Positions 8,573 to 16,132 are shown, counted from the first letter of the stretch. The stretch: DNA of 64,000 nucleotides from Nitrospirota bacterium (GCA_021791055.1 JAJYXI010000042.1:1-64000); one strand, 5' to 3'. The notes: a model not told the origin generated them from the letters alone. Program-made: numbers and translations.

Positions 8573-9515
8573 TTTCTCTCTCCCGCAAAAAATTTTCTGT
8601 GAAAATTTTTTGCGGGAGTTCTATTTTGAAGCCCGAGATCTCAACAGGAATACCGCTCTTTTCCCGTATGGCATGATATAGCTTTTCTGTATTTACCTTT
8701 TTAAGCAGCCCCTTCTTTTTCAATAATTCCACTGCCTCGTTAAAATAATTTGTATTTTTTTCATAGTCGCTTTTATGTACTTCTATATACACCTTATTGT
8801 CCTTTACACCTACTTTTACAGGCTGCCGCACAATGGTAACCTTCATACCATTGGGCACCACTTGAAAGAGCTTAGGAATATCCTCGGGATACAATCTTAT
8901 GCAGCCGTGGGTAACCCTTCTTCCCACCGCCCATGGCCTGTTTGTTCCATGTATAAGATAACTTCCGAGGGAGAGCCTCAATGCATGGGAGCCAAGTGGA
9001 TTGTCAGGCCCGGGCGGTATCACAGCAGGCAACTCAGGCCTTTCTTTTTTGATTGATTCAGGCACATGCCATGCAGGGTTCGCTATCTTCTCTATTATCT
9101 TGAAACTCCCGACAGGCGTGTCATTGCCTTCATCGCCTATTCCTATGGGGAATGTCCTTACCAGCAATGCCTTCTTCTGTTTCAGAAAGTAGTAAAGCCT
9201 CATCTCAGAAATATTTATAACAATTCCATCATAAGAAGGTATGTCAGGCAATATCCACATTGTCGGTATCTTAACAGTTGAATTATTTCCGGGAAGAAAT
9301 GGATCAAGGACAGGATTTGCGTCTACGATTTCATTGTAGCCAAGTCTGAAACTCCTTGCCACCTCGATTAAAGACTCATTGCCATTGACTTTATAGGTCT
9401 GGACATCTCCGATTACTGTACTATCCTTGCCGTATGAATAAACCTCGGCAGAAACGGGTGAGATGGATAAGACAAAAAACATTAAAATAAAAAAGACAGT
9501 TTTCAATAATTTCAT
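8538..9515 (-). CDS. L,D-transpeptidase with LysM domain (ErfK/YbiS/YcfS/YnhG family)
   Basis: Exported cell-wall enzyme of about 325 residues. Signal peptide about residues 1-23, LysM-like module (YKVNGNESLIEVARSFRLGYNEIVDANP) near residues 40-75, then a YkuD catalytic domain. The domain ends with the active-site motif HGTNRPWAVGRRVTHGCIRLYPED, where the Cys of THGCIRL is the nucleophile. Such enzymes make 3-3 crosslinks or attach lipoproteins to peptidoglycan. The ATG at 9515 starts a proper signal peptide. The last 20 or so residues are encoded by a terminator-like palindrome and by the complement of the lipoprotein gene's end, so the C-terminus looks extended past an ancestral stop. Confidence 0.9.
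   Translation of the reverse strand: MKLLKTVFFILMFFVLSISPVSAEVYSYGKDSTVIGDVQTYKVNGNESLIEVARSFRLGYNEIVDANPVLDPFLPGNNSTVKIPTMWILPDIPSYDGIVINISEMRLYYFLKQKKALLVRTFPIGIGDEGNDTPVGSFKIIEKIANPAWHVPESIKKERPELPAVIPPGPDNPLGSHALRLSLGSYLIHGTNRPWAVGRRVTHGCIRLYPEDIPKLFQVVPNGMKVTIVRQPVKVGVKDNKVYIEVHKSDYEKNTNYFNEAVELLKKKGLLKKVNTEKLYHAIREKSGIPVEISGFKIELPQKIFTENFLREREITSSAVIQMPF
8580..8618. terminator. Perfect 18-bp palindrome, likely bidirectional terminator
   Basis: CTCCCGCAAAAAATTTTC (8580-8597) pairs with 8601-8618 around a 3-base loop. It starts 8 bases after the lipoprotein stop codon and lies inside the coding 3' end of the convergent L,D-transpeptidase gene. The AT-rich stem provides A/T tracts on both strands. 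It probably ends transcription of the lipoprotein gene. Confidence 0.65.
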
Positions 9516-9573
9516 AACTTGAATAATAATCAACAAAGGCCGCTAAATTCAAGCGACCAAAAATATACGAAGC

Positions 9574-9629
9574 TACGATGGAGGTAGCCTGAGTGAAACA
9601 AAATTGCAAACTCAGGAGCCTCCATCGTA
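9574..9629. repeat. Long imperfect hairpin upstream of tRNA-Val
   Basis: ACGATGGAGG (9575-9584) pairs with CCTCCATCGT (9619-9628), and CCTGAGT (9588-9594) pairs with ACTCAGG (9610-9616), around a 15-base loop. The structure lies between the divergent L,D-transpeptidase and the tRNA genes. It has no U-tract and is more like a REP/palindromic element or a structured leader of the minus-strand gene than a terminator. Confidence 0.5.
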
Positions 9630-9649
9630 AGGCTTACTTATCTTAGAAA

Positions 9650-9679
9650 TTGACAAAACCCAACATTATATAGTTAAAT
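9650..9679 (+). promoter_or_regulatory. Promoter of the tRNA-Val/tRNA-Asp unit
   Basis: TTGACA at 9650-9655 and TTAAAT at 9674-9679 are 18 bases apart, and the mature tRNA-Val starts 15 bases after the -10 box. The -35 is consensus and the -10 is weaker. Confidence 0.5.
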
Positions 9680-9693
9680 ATAAATCGTTTCTC

Positions 9694-9769
9694 GGGCGGA
9701 TAGCTCAGCTGGGAGAGCGCAGCCCTTACAAGGCTGATGTCACAGGTTCGATCCCTGTTCCGCCTACCA
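9694..9769 (+). tRNA. tRNA-Val (UAC anticodon)
   Basis: 76 bases with a full cloverleaf: acceptor GGGCGGA/TCCGCCT, D-arm TAGCTCAGCTGGGAGAGC, anticodon stem CAGCC/GGCTG around CTTACAA (anticodon TAC at 9727-9729), T-arm CAGGTTCGATCCCTG and an encoded CCA (9767-9769). It decodes GUN valine codons. It is 16 bases upstream of tRNA-Asp and probably co-transcribed with it. Confidence 0.97.
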
Positions 9770-9785
9770 TTTAAAGCTACCGTTT

Positions 9786-9862
<77 letters not shown>

Positions 9863-9870
9863 GTCTTTCC

Positions 9871-9932
9871 TTTATTTTTCAATTAGTTACCTGCCACATT
9901 ATGTAAAATTAACCGTCCCCAAACTGTCCCCA
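9871..9932 (+). repeat. Left-end arm repeats of the element
   Basis: Three short sequences next to attL recur next to attR in the same orientation but reversed order: TTATTTTTCAATTAGTTA (9872-9889), CCACATTATGTAAAATTA (9894-9911) and GTCCCCAAACTGTCCCCA (9915-9932). The last two are exact in both places. Their position suggests arm-type sites for the integrase or an excisionase. Confidence 0.6.
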
Positions 9933-9998
9933 GAGAACGAAAACAATGTAAAAGGACAGTTCGTCTATCGCTCACAGACCTTTTACACTAACAACAAT

Positions 9999-10028
9999 CA
10001 ACCGTTATCGTCTCCGCTCTAACCGTTG
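9999..10028 (+). repeat. 30-bp direct repeat, copy 1
   Basis: The 30 bases starting CAACCGTTATCG and ending CTAACCGTTG recur exactly at 10775-10804. Each copy contains two AACCGTT words. The two copies flank the small Cys-rich gene and its terminator. Function unknown; a protein-binding site or a recombination remnant are both possible. Confidence 0.7.
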
Positions 10029-10360
10029 ATAATAGCCAATTTGCCGAGACAACCCTATTTTTAGCCTCTTTCTTGCCTGTGGATTGGCTACCAGAGCCGT
10101 TTCCGCCGACCCCTGTTTTTTAGCCCTTGCGGTTTGGCTCTGGGAGCGGTTTTCGGGTTTTCTGGTTATATACATCTTTCGGTATATATAGAGAGAGAGA
10201 AAACAGAAAACTATCAAGAGAAAGGATTACTATCAAAAGGTCATTACATGAGAGAGAAAGACACGGCAAAGGATCAGCCGTCCCGACCTCGCCCTTTGCC
10301 TCTCTCCTGCCGCCTACAGGCAGGCAGAGGTTTTGATAGTTCCTCTGCTCTCTTTTGTTA
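10029..10360. other. Non-coding left region of the element
   Basis: No convincing gene. The stretch contains an AGCCAAT/ATTGGCT pair (about 10034-10093), an AGAGCC/GGCTCT pair (10094-10142), and purine-rich runs. Bases 10147-10181 form a 31/35 inverted match to 20572-20606 at the other end of the element. Open frames here are shadows with no ribosome binding sites. Confidence 0.5.
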
Positions 10361-10390
10361 TAATTGACAATTAATTTAATGGAGGAATAC

Positions 10391-10684
10391 ATGGAAAAGC
10401 GATTAAGTCCAGAAAAAGTTAGACCTCTCTTTGCGAATTATCAGGGAGAATTTCCGATTTCTGTTGATGTGATACTAAACAATTGTTGCCCAGACAACAA
10501 CTGTAATCTTGATTGCATTGGAGGATGGTTACAAAATTTAGAGGAAATGCTGCAATGGAAAGGAGCGGAAAAAAGAAAGAAAATCGCAATACTTAAAGAA
10601 GTGAAACAGAGAATAGAAAATTTAAAAGCCAGTATAGAACCGACAGAGAATAATATCACAACACAGGGGCCAGCCCCCGGATAG
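10391..10684 (+). CDS. Small Cys-rich protein of the mobilizable element
   Basis: 97 residues, family not recognised. The N-terminal half contains a compact Cys cluster (NNCCPDNNCNLDC, about residues 31-43) that could bind a metal; the C-terminal half is a charged helix. It ends TTQGPAPG, similar to the PGR/PGQ tails of other proteins in this element. The start at 10391 has GGAGG at 10381-10385. A strong terminator follows (10721-10760), so it is a separate transcription unit from the mob operon. Confidence 0.7.
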   Translation: MEKRLSPEKVRPLFANYQGEFPISVDVILNNCCPDNNCNLDCIGGWLQNLEEMLQWKGAEKRKKIAILKEVKQRIENLKASIEPTENNITTQGPAPG

Positions 10685-10720
10685 TAAACAATCTGTAATT
10701 CTTTTTTTGTTTAACCGGTA

Positions 10721-10760
10721 AAGGGGACTGTCTCTTTTTATTCGACAGACCCCTTTTTTT
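10721..10760 (+). terminator. Rho-independent terminator after the Cys-rich gene
   Basis: AAGGGGACTGTC (10721-10732) and GACAGACCCCTT (10744-10755) pair with an A-A mismatch around an 11-base loop, followed directly by a T-run to 10760. Confidence 0.8.
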
Positions 10761-10774
10761 TATCTCCTTTAATG

Positions 10775-10804
10775 CAACCGTTATCGTCTCCGCTCTAACC
10801 GTTG
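10775..10804 (+). repeat. 30-bp direct repeat, copy 2
   Basis: Exact second copy of 9999-10028, located between the terminator and the promoter region of the mob operon. Confidence 0.7.
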
Positions 10805-10987
10805 CCCTTTAAAATCCTACACTATTTTGTACATTTCGTTGAGGTCAATCTAAAGAAAAGCTAAAGTAAAAGAAAAGGCACAGATACCTTTTTGTCACCA
10901 ATTTTCTCATATGAACATTCGAAATTTGGTGACCCCGTCCCCTAATCGGGGACACCCGCAAGCGGGAAAAAGGAGGAGGTATAAGAA
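10805..10987 (+). promoter_or_regulatory. Leader of the mob operon with oriT-like inverted repeats
   Basis: Contains a 26-base motif (10815-10840) that recurs at the 16774 promoter. A 13-bp inverted repeat with one mismatch follows (10894-10906 with 10921-10933, GTCACCAA...TTGGTGAC), then two tight hairpins: GTCCCC-5-GGGGAC (10937-10953) and CCCGC-AA-GCGGG (10955-10966). AGGAGGAGG precedes mobC. Inverted repeats directly upstream of mobC-relaxase genes are where oriT is usually found, so this is the best oriT candidate; no nic site can be assigned by eye. Confidence 0.55.
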
Positions 10988-11326
10988 ATGGCAAAAACCA
11001 AGCGGATATTTTTCAGAGTTTCAGAAAATGAGTATGGAATCATAGAATCGAAAATCAGGAGGGCATACAACATCCCAGAGCATTATGTTATTAAGCGGCG
11101 GTTAGGCGATTACATGAGGCAGGCGGCGTTAATGGTAAGGGTGGTAGATATCGAACAGCTAACAGACAGCCTCTCTGCCGTGAGGCGGGAAATCAACCAT
11201 ATCGGGCACAATGTGAACCAGATTGCACATCGGGCCAATGCAGATGGTTATGATGCTGCAATGTATGATGCAGTTTTGGACGAGCTAACAAAACTAAGGG
11301 AGAAAATAAATAACCATGCAATATAG
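10988..11326 (+). CDS. mobC: MobC-type relaxosome accessory protein
   Basis: 112 residues. The N-terminal part (KRIFFRVSENEYGIIESKI) resembles a ribbon-helix-helix DNA-binding segment. The C-terminal motif EINHIGHNVNQIAHRANADG (about residues 75-94) is the diagnostic bacterial mobilisation protein (MobC) signature. MobC proteins bind oriT and help the relaxase melt it. A strong ribosome binding site precedes the ATG at 10988, and the end overlaps the relaxase start by 11 bases, so the two are co-translated. Confidence 0.88.
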   Translation: MAKTKRIFFRVSENEYGIIESKIRRAYNIPEHYVIKRRLGDYMRQAALMVRVVDIEQLTDSLSAVRREINHIGHNVNQIAHRANADGYDAAMYDAVLDELTKLREKINNHAI

Positions 11327-12554
11327 CCCTGTAACAAAGCTTAGCAGTTTTGGAAAAGGCATAGACTCAGACCAAGCCAATGCCCGTTATATCGGGCGTT
11401 TTGGCACGTTGCAGGATGAAATGGGCAATCACATATCCCAAAAAGATAGAGCAGCGGCAGTGCAACAGAGATTAGATTTATGCCCTAATCAGGATAAATC
11501 GTCATACCGGGTTATCGTGTCTTTGCCGGTGGAGAATACAGACAAAGCTAAGGATATAGCGTTGGACGAGGTAAGAGGTCGTTATAGCACGTTTTTATAT
11601 GCGTTTCACTCCACCAATGATAAAGGCGATCCACAACCGCATTTGCACACCCTGATTTTTAACGACCAAAAGAATCATCCGTTGCGGGACAGGCAGGAGA
11701 TATTCAGGCTTAGGGATTCTATTGGCGAGAGGTTTAAAGCCAATAATCTGTCTTTTCCTGATAGCCCTGACAACCTTAAGCCTAAATACAATCAAGCTGA
11801 AATACACATGCGGGAGCGAGGACAGACGCCATGGCTGGACGACATCAGAGCCGCCGTTGAATCCTCTCTCTCCTCTGCAACAGATTTTGATAGTTTTACC
11901 GCTGCCCTCTCACAACACGGCATCAGCATTATCCGCCAGACCGCCAATAGCCTAACCTTTCAGGACTCCGAGGGCAGAAAAGTAAGGCTGAACCGGCTGT
12001 TTAGCGGGATGAAATCGAGAGCAGATATCGAGAATCTCATCCAGAAAAATCAGGGCAATGTTGACCGGCTCAGGCGCTCAGAGGCACTATTTTTGAACCG
12101 CCTCACTAAAACAGCAGAAGCCCTGAAATATCAAGGCATGGACAAACCAGAAATCCAGAATAAGATTAATAATATCCTCTCTCACAGAGCCAATATTGAC
12201 GCCCCTTCTGCCCGCTGGGAGACATTGAAAAATATGAAAACAGAACTGGACAAGGTTATGACGAGGGAGCAGTTGCAGACGATAAAACAGCAGATGTACC
12301 GCCAACAACTGATAAAACGGCATCAGTCAAAAATGCTGAAGAAAGCATTAAGGACAGGTAATCCTGTTGCCGCATTTGCTGCTGGGATTGCCTATATCAT
12401 CAACGCCATTGCCACCCGTTTTGGCGACATCAACCGGGATGGCGTAACAGAAACAAGAGAGCAAGAACTACTGAAAGATATTTTGAAACAACCAACACTA
12501 AAACCAAAACCAGAGCCAGAGCCAAACTACAATAGACCGGCTCCGGGAAGATAG
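11316..12554 (+). CDS. MobP/VirD2-type relaxase (mobilisation nuclease)
   Basis: 412 residues. The N-terminal domain has the fold markers of relaxases: YRVIVSLP (residues 64-71) and a metal-binding His triad H98, H109 and H111 in AFHS...PHLHTLIF. The relaxase nicks oriT and leads the strand into the recipient. The middle region (HGISIIRQTANSLTFQDSEGRKVRLNRLFSGM) resembles the relaxase C-terminal extension seen in MobA/VirD2-type proteins. A coiled-coil and a hydrophobic patch (AAFAAGIAYIINAIA) follow. It ends in a Pro-rich tail (...PEPNYNRPAPGR) preceded by KDILKQP, similar to tails of other proteins here. Confidence 0.85.
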   Translation: MQYSPVTKLSSFGKGIDSDQANARYIGRFGTLQDEMGNHISQKDRAAAVQQRLDLCPNQDKSSYRVIVSLPVENTDKAKDIALDEVRGRYSTFLYAFHSTNDKGDPQPHLHTLIFNDQKNHPLRDRQEIFRLRDSIGERFKANNLSFPDSPDNLKPKYNQAEIHMRERGQTPWLDDIRAAVESSLSSATDFDSFTAALSQHGISIIRQTANSLTFQDSEGRKVRLNRLFSGMKSRADIENLIQKNQGNVDRLRRSEALFLNRLTKTAEALKYQGMDKPEIQNKINNILSHRANIDAPSARWETLKNMKTELDKVMTREQLQTIKQQMYRQQLIKRHQSKMLKKALRTGNPVAAFAAGIAYIINAIATRFGDINRDGVTETREQELLKDILKQPTLKPKPEPEPNYNRPAPGR

Positions 12555-12565
12555 GAGGTATTAAA

Positions 12566-13789
12566 ATGGACTTTGCAAATTTGTATAGCGATTTGTTATC
12601 GAGGACGTCTTATCTGATGTCCTCATACAGCAACGAAATCGGTTCAACCGCCATTGCGTTGGCATTTGTCATGTCTCTATTTCGTATCGGCAACGAGGCA
12701 TGGAAAGGCGGTTACGACAAATCGATGCCGTTCATCAAAGACCAAGCAACAAAATTTTTAGTCGTTGTTGCCCTCTGTATGCCGTTTAACCTTATCCCCG
12801 GATACAACGGCAGCTTTATTACAACGTTTCCACAGGTGGTTATGAACGCTGGGTTTGAAACGGCTAAGGGAATGGTTAGTGCAGGCGGGAATTGGAGTGC
12901 ATCAACGCTGATTATGCTACCCGCTGGACTCGATGACAAAATCAGGAAACTAAAACAGGAACAGAATGCAACGGCGGCAGAGAAAGAAAAAGAATTTAAC
13001 GCTTTATGGGATGGTGACGAATTTAAGAAGGATATGAGCAAAAATGCAACATGGGGCAGTATCGGCACGTTTTTAAAAGGGTTAGCCGTTGCCGGTTTAA
13101 TACTATTGATTATGTCTCCGTTATTGATTGGTTTAGCCATGGTTGGCGGTATAGCCGGCTGGATTGCAGCGGGGACAATCGTTGTTATCGTTTTGGCGCA
13201 GATGCAGGGCTGGGCATCAGGGACAGTATCAGTCACCCCGCCAGCCTTTGAACTCTTACGATGGGCGCTGAACGAGATGGCGCAGATTATGTTTACCAGC
13301 GTTTCAACGTTTAGTTTTTACGCCGTGATGATTACAGCGGCAGTCAAAGCCGTCATTCACACGCTGTTATTTCCCATCAGTGTTGTCAACGTTGGGTTTG
13401 AGAGCAGACGGCAGATTTTTTACGGACAGGTTGCCAAATTTGTATCCCTTGCCTTAACGCCCGTTGTTGCTTGTATCGTCTTTATTGTCTCCGCCGAAGC
13501 ATTTGCCATGCTATCGGGTAAATTTGGTTTAATCGAGGTCATGCAACGGGTTTTTGTCGGTTCAACGCCAGCACAGGACGCCCCGATAATGAGCATCGTG
13601 TCATGGTTTTTCCGTTTTGCCGTTGCCTGTTTGGTCGCCCCTGCAATGCTTGCTCTACCCGTTGCAAAACTGATTTGGCAGAGCGAAAGATTTGCGGCGG
13701 AGGCAGTAGGGCAAGGATTTGCGGCGGTTAACATGATGCAAAACTGGGGCAACGTTGGGGCAAACATGCCGAGTATGCCAAGAAAATAA
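12566..13789 (+). CDS. VirB6/TrbL-like polytopic membrane protein
   Basis: 407 residues with about 6-7 hydrophobic segments, the two clearest near residues 165-215 (GLAVAGLILLIMSPLLIGLAMVGGIAGWIAAGTIVVIVLAQ). The arrangement (N-terminal periplasmic part, central helices, long C-terminal region) fits the TrbL/VirB6 family, inner-membrane channel parts of type IV secretion systems. No other clear T4SS gene is in the element. It may adapt or recruit a host conjugation machine, act in surface or entry exclusion, or be an unrelated membrane protein; I cannot decide. It follows the relaxase with an 11-base gap and a good AGGAGGT site. Confidence 0.6.
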   Translation: MDFANLYSDLLSRTSYLMSSYSNEIGSTAIALAFVMSLFRIGNEAWKGGYDKSMPFIKDQATKFLVVVALCMPFNLIPGYNGSFITTFPQVVMNAGFETAKGMVSAGGNWSASTLIMLPAGLDDKIRKLKQEQNATAAEKEKEFNALWDGDEFKKDMSKNATWGSIGTFLKGLAVAGLILLIMSPLLIGLAMVGGIAGWIAAGTIVVIVLAQMQGWASGTVSVTPPAFELLRWALNEMAQIMFTSVSTFSFYAVMITAAVKAVIHTLLFPISVVNVGFESRRQIFYGQVAKFVSLALTPVVACIVFIVSAEAFAMLSGKFGLIEVMQRVFVGSTPAQDAPIMSIVSWFFRFAVACLVAPAMLALPVAKLIWQSERFAAEAVGQGFAAVNMMQNWGNVGANMPSMPRK

Positions 13790-13805
13790 TAGGAGGGGTA
13801 AAAAT

Positions 13806-13958
13806 ATGGACAGAGAGCAGTTAAGAAAGGATGCACAGGTATTTATTGCTGGGATGAAAGAGGAGGCGGGAAGCATCGGCAGAATCACCGTTGCCGTATG
13901 GATTGCCGTTTTTGTCATGATGGCTATTTTTAACGTTATCGAGTGTATGGGATGGTAA
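13806..13958 (+). CDS. Small single-span membrane protein
   Basis: 50 residues: a charged N-terminal segment (MDREQLRKDAQVFIAGMKEEAGSIGR) and one transmembrane helix (about 28-47, ITVAVWIAVFVMMAIFNVI). The ATG at 13806 follows AGGAGGGG. It is translated within the operon right after the VirB6-like gene. Family not recognised; a small accessory subunit of the membrane protein is possible. Confidence 0.65.
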   Translation: MDREQLRKDAQVFIAGMKEEAGSIGRITVAVWIAVFVMMAIFNVIECMGW

Positions 13959-13969
13959 GGAGGGATAAA

Positions 13970-14221
13970 ATGATTAAACAAATTACAGACGCAGTAGCGG
14001 CGCAATTGAAAAAGTATTTAAAACCACAAATGAACAACATCGATGCTAAGCTGGACAGAATCAACAATCGCATTTCCAATGTTGAATCCTACATGGAATT
14101 GCAACAGATGGTGCGGGGTTATGAATTGATGTTATCGAAATTCGATAACGACATATCCGATATTTTAAACCCTAAACAGACACTGAAAAAACCAGAGAAG
14201 AACAGGAGACCGGGACAATGA
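13970..14221 (+). CDS. Small coiled-coil protein with DILNP motif
   Basis: 83 residues. A helical coiled-coil stretch (about 3-60, with IDAKLDRINNRISNVESYM heptads) is followed by SDILNPKQ and a basic tail ending NRRPGQ. The DILNP-type motif recurs in two other proteins of this element and in one of the second element. The ATG at 13970 is preceded by AAGGAGGG; the stop overlaps the next start (ATGA). Family not recognised. Confidence 0.65.
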   Translation: MIKQITDAVAAQLKKYLKPQMNNIDAKLDRINNRISNVESYMELQQMVRGYELMLSKFDNDISDILNPKQTLKKPEKNRRPGQ

Positions 14222-14442
14222 GCAAAGTCCCAAAGTCCCACGCAGAGGGACAGAGAGGGATATTTACCAGCATCGAAAAAATCTGTTTGTACATAACGAA
14301 TCTGGTTTTTTGGGTTGTTATATATGCCGTTGTTGATAGCCATTACGAGGGGGACGCCGTGTCGATGTTTTTTGGGAGTATAGTTGTATCTCACGTATAT
14401 ATTTTCTTTAAGGAGGTCAGGACATGGACATGCAATTACTAA
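14218..14442 (+). CDS. Small two-helix membrane protein
   Basis: 74 residues with two hydrophobic helices (about residues 21-40 and 48-64) separated by a short loop. Translationally coupled to the preceding gene (ATGA overlap) and overlapping the following gene by 19 bases. No recognised family. Its place suggests a membrane accessory role with the VirB6-like protein. Confidence 0.6.
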   Translation: MSKVPKSHAEGQRGIFTSIEKICLYITNLVFWVVIYAVVDSHYEGDAVSMFFGSIVVSHVYIFFKEVRTWTCNY

Positions 14443-15194
14443 AAACAAAAATGCAGCGTTGTAAAAACGCTGGGAGCATCTACTACCACAAGGGGCGCAG
14501 GGTTGCCACGTTCAACCCTTTGCCCATTGAAAAACGGGCATTAGCAGAGACACAGGAAATTATGCAACATGCAGGTGCAGGAGCTATGTTTAATGTGTAT
14601 CAATCCCTTGCTGAACGATACCGCAGCCTGATTGTCCTGTTGCCCGTTGCGCAATCGATAACGGATCAGGCAATTGCACAGGCGATGCAACGGATGCAAC
14701 TGGTCATTGCCAATGACGGCAAAATGTACTGTTTAGGCTGGTATTACGGCATCCTCTCAAAGAGGGCAAAGCTGGACGTTGCAGAGATGTTTCAGGACAA
14801 TGCAGAGCAGGCAATAAGAGATGTCAGGGAAATGTTAGTTTATGCCTTACATTTAATCCAAACGGCACAGGCGGAGATGCAAGCGTATCAACGGTCTGAA
14901 CGTTATCGAGAGAAAATCACAAACTGGGAAATCGTCAAAAAACATCTCAATTTTCCATCCCTTGCCGACACGGAAATCGAGAACCAAAAACGCAACATCC
15001 CCAACGGCGGAGCGGATTTACTGTCTGTTGAGGACGAGCGCATCTATAATTTTGTTACCAGTGCATATGCAAAACAGATTGCAGACAGCGAGGGCGCATA
15101 TTCAGAGCATCAGGCATGGCGTAGAGAGCTATTATTATCGTTAGGCGAAGACTCCGCAGGAAGCGGGGGATTAACCACAACAATGGGGAGGTGA
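14424..15194 (+). CDS. Unknown helical protein of the mobilizable element
   Basis: 256 residues, predicted soluble and almost entirely helical, rich in Gln, Ala and Met. No known domain is recognised. Start and overlap: AAGGAGGT precedes the ATG at 14424, which lies inside the end of the previous gene. It ends GLTTTMGR, another Gly-Arg terminus. Position in the mob/membrane operon suggests a transfer-related role, but nothing in the sequence shows one. Confidence 0.6.
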   Translation: MDMQLLKTKMQRCKNAGSIYYHKGRRVATFNPLPIEKRALAETQEIMQHAGAGAMFNVYQSLAERYRSLIVLLPVAQSITDQAIAQAMQRMQLVIANDGKMYCLGWYYGILSKRAKLDVAEMFQDNAEQAIRDVREMLVYALHLIQTAQAEMQAYQRSERYREKITNWEIVKKHLNFPSLADTEIENQKRNIPNGGADLLSVEDERIYNFVTSAYAKQIADSEGAYSEHQAWRRELLLSLGEDSAGSGGLTTTMGR

Positions 15195-15200
15195 TTGAAA

Positions 15201-15557
15201 ATGAGTAAAGAGTTTGACGACATTTTAAATCCGCCAAAAACAGCACAGGGACAGGGAGACGATATTATCAGTGCCGATAATATTACTGCAACGTTAACAA
15301 TCAGCAGGGCAGAACTCACACGGGCAATGCAGAAACTACATCAACTCACAGGACAGGATAGACTGCACAATGCTTTTAATCTCATCTGGTATAAAAAAAT
15401 GGACATCGCAACAGCGGAGACGATGGGTATGATTACGACCCTGTATCGATGCGCAAAGGACGGCACGGTTAAACCGCCCGTTGATTTGGACGAGTTTTAC
15501 AGGGAAACAAACGGACTGAATACAGCCCCACCATCGGGCATCAAACCAAGCATGTAA
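15201..15557 (+). CDS. Unknown protein with N-terminal DILNP motif
   Basis: 118 residues. It begins MSKEFDDILNPPKTAQGQ, placing the DILNP motif at the extreme N-terminus. The body (about 35-100) is helical and ends in a Pro-rich tail. The ATG at 15201 is preceded by GGGGAGGTG. Family not recognised. The motif is shared with 13970-14221, 15575-15796 and 59508-60371. Confidence 0.62.
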   Translation: MSKEFDDILNPPKTAQGQGDDIISADNITATLTISRAELTRAMQKLHQLTGQDRLHNAFNLIWYKKMDIATAETMGMITTLYRCAKDGTVKPPVDLDEFYRETNGLNTAPPSGIKPSM

Positions 15558-15574
15558 AAAGAAAGGAGGAAAAC

Positions 15575-15796
15575 ATGTTAAAAGAACTTGAAGCCCTCGG
15601 CAACGGAGACCCAACGCCGTTGTTTAATGCACTAAACAGCACGGCATCAGCACTAATGCAGCTAATGCCCAAACAGGACGAGGCACAGCACATCCTTGAC
15701 GTGCTTAATCCGCCGCAGATGCTACAGAGGCAACAGCCAGAACAGGGACAGGACAATTACAATTCACCAGACCTGTCCCCAAGACCGGGCAGGTAG
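15575..15796 (+). CDS. Small protein with DVLNP motif and PGR tail
   Basis: 73 residues: a helical N-terminal half (LFNALNSTASALMQLMP), then ILDVLNPPQM, a Gln/Pro-rich linker and the terminus SPRPGR. AAAGGAGGA precedes the ATG. It is the last gene of the operon; a strong terminator follows. Function unknown. Confidence 0.62.
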   Translation: MLKELEALGNGDPTPLFNALNSTASALMQLMPKQDEAQHILDVLNPPQMLQRQQPEQGQDNYNSPDLSPRPGR

Positions 15797-15852
15797 ATTT
15801 TACGCTAAGCGTAAAATCAAGGGCAGGTTAATTCCTGCCCTTTTGTTTTTTT
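15797..15852 (+). terminator. Palindrome plus Rho-independent terminator, end of mob operon
   Basis: A near-perfect palindrome GATTTTACGCTAAGCGTAAAATC (split arms, 15796-15818) is followed by GGGCAGG-6-CCTGCCC (15821-15840) and a T-rich run. This closes the 10988-15796 transcription unit. Confidence 0.85.
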
Positions 15853-16000
15853 GTTTACATGCAATTATTTTTTGTTGTTTTGTTGACATCTCATTGATTT
15901 TAAAGACATTTTAACACATATCATTATAAAATAATAGCTATTATTTGAGTTTTTTTAGTGCTAATCTTTTCCTATCAAATTTAATTTTAGGAGGTTTTGG

Positions 16001-16132
16001 ATGGACAGACAGACGGCTTTAGAGAGGGCGGGAGAGATTATCGTAAGAATGGCGGAGAGCCTTACACGGGAAGGGATGCACTCGGTCAAGGAAAAAGAGA
16101 TTAAAGAGATCGCCGAAGGATTAAAGGATTAG
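16001..16132 (+). CDS. Small ORF, 43 residues
   Basis: Charged helical peptide (MDRQTALERAGEIIVRMAES, then LTREGMHSVKEKEIKEIAEGLKD). TAGGAGG precedes the ATG by 7 bases, TTGACA at about 15883 suggests an upstream promoter, and a strong terminator follows at 16153. A free-standing unit with its own signals is probably real, perhaps a small regulator. Family unknown. Confidence 0.55.
   Translation: MDRQTALERAGEIIVRMAESLTREGMHSVKEKEIKEIAEGLKD

Noticed and set aside
10120-10392. Overlapping small frames on both strands
   Set aside because: Repetitive, no ribosome binding sites, conflicting frames; the region looks like element-end DNA.
12566-13789. Complete type IV secretion system in the element
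   Set aside because: Only a VirB6/TrbL-like protein is present; no VirB4, VirB11, VirB8-10 or coupling protein could be found.
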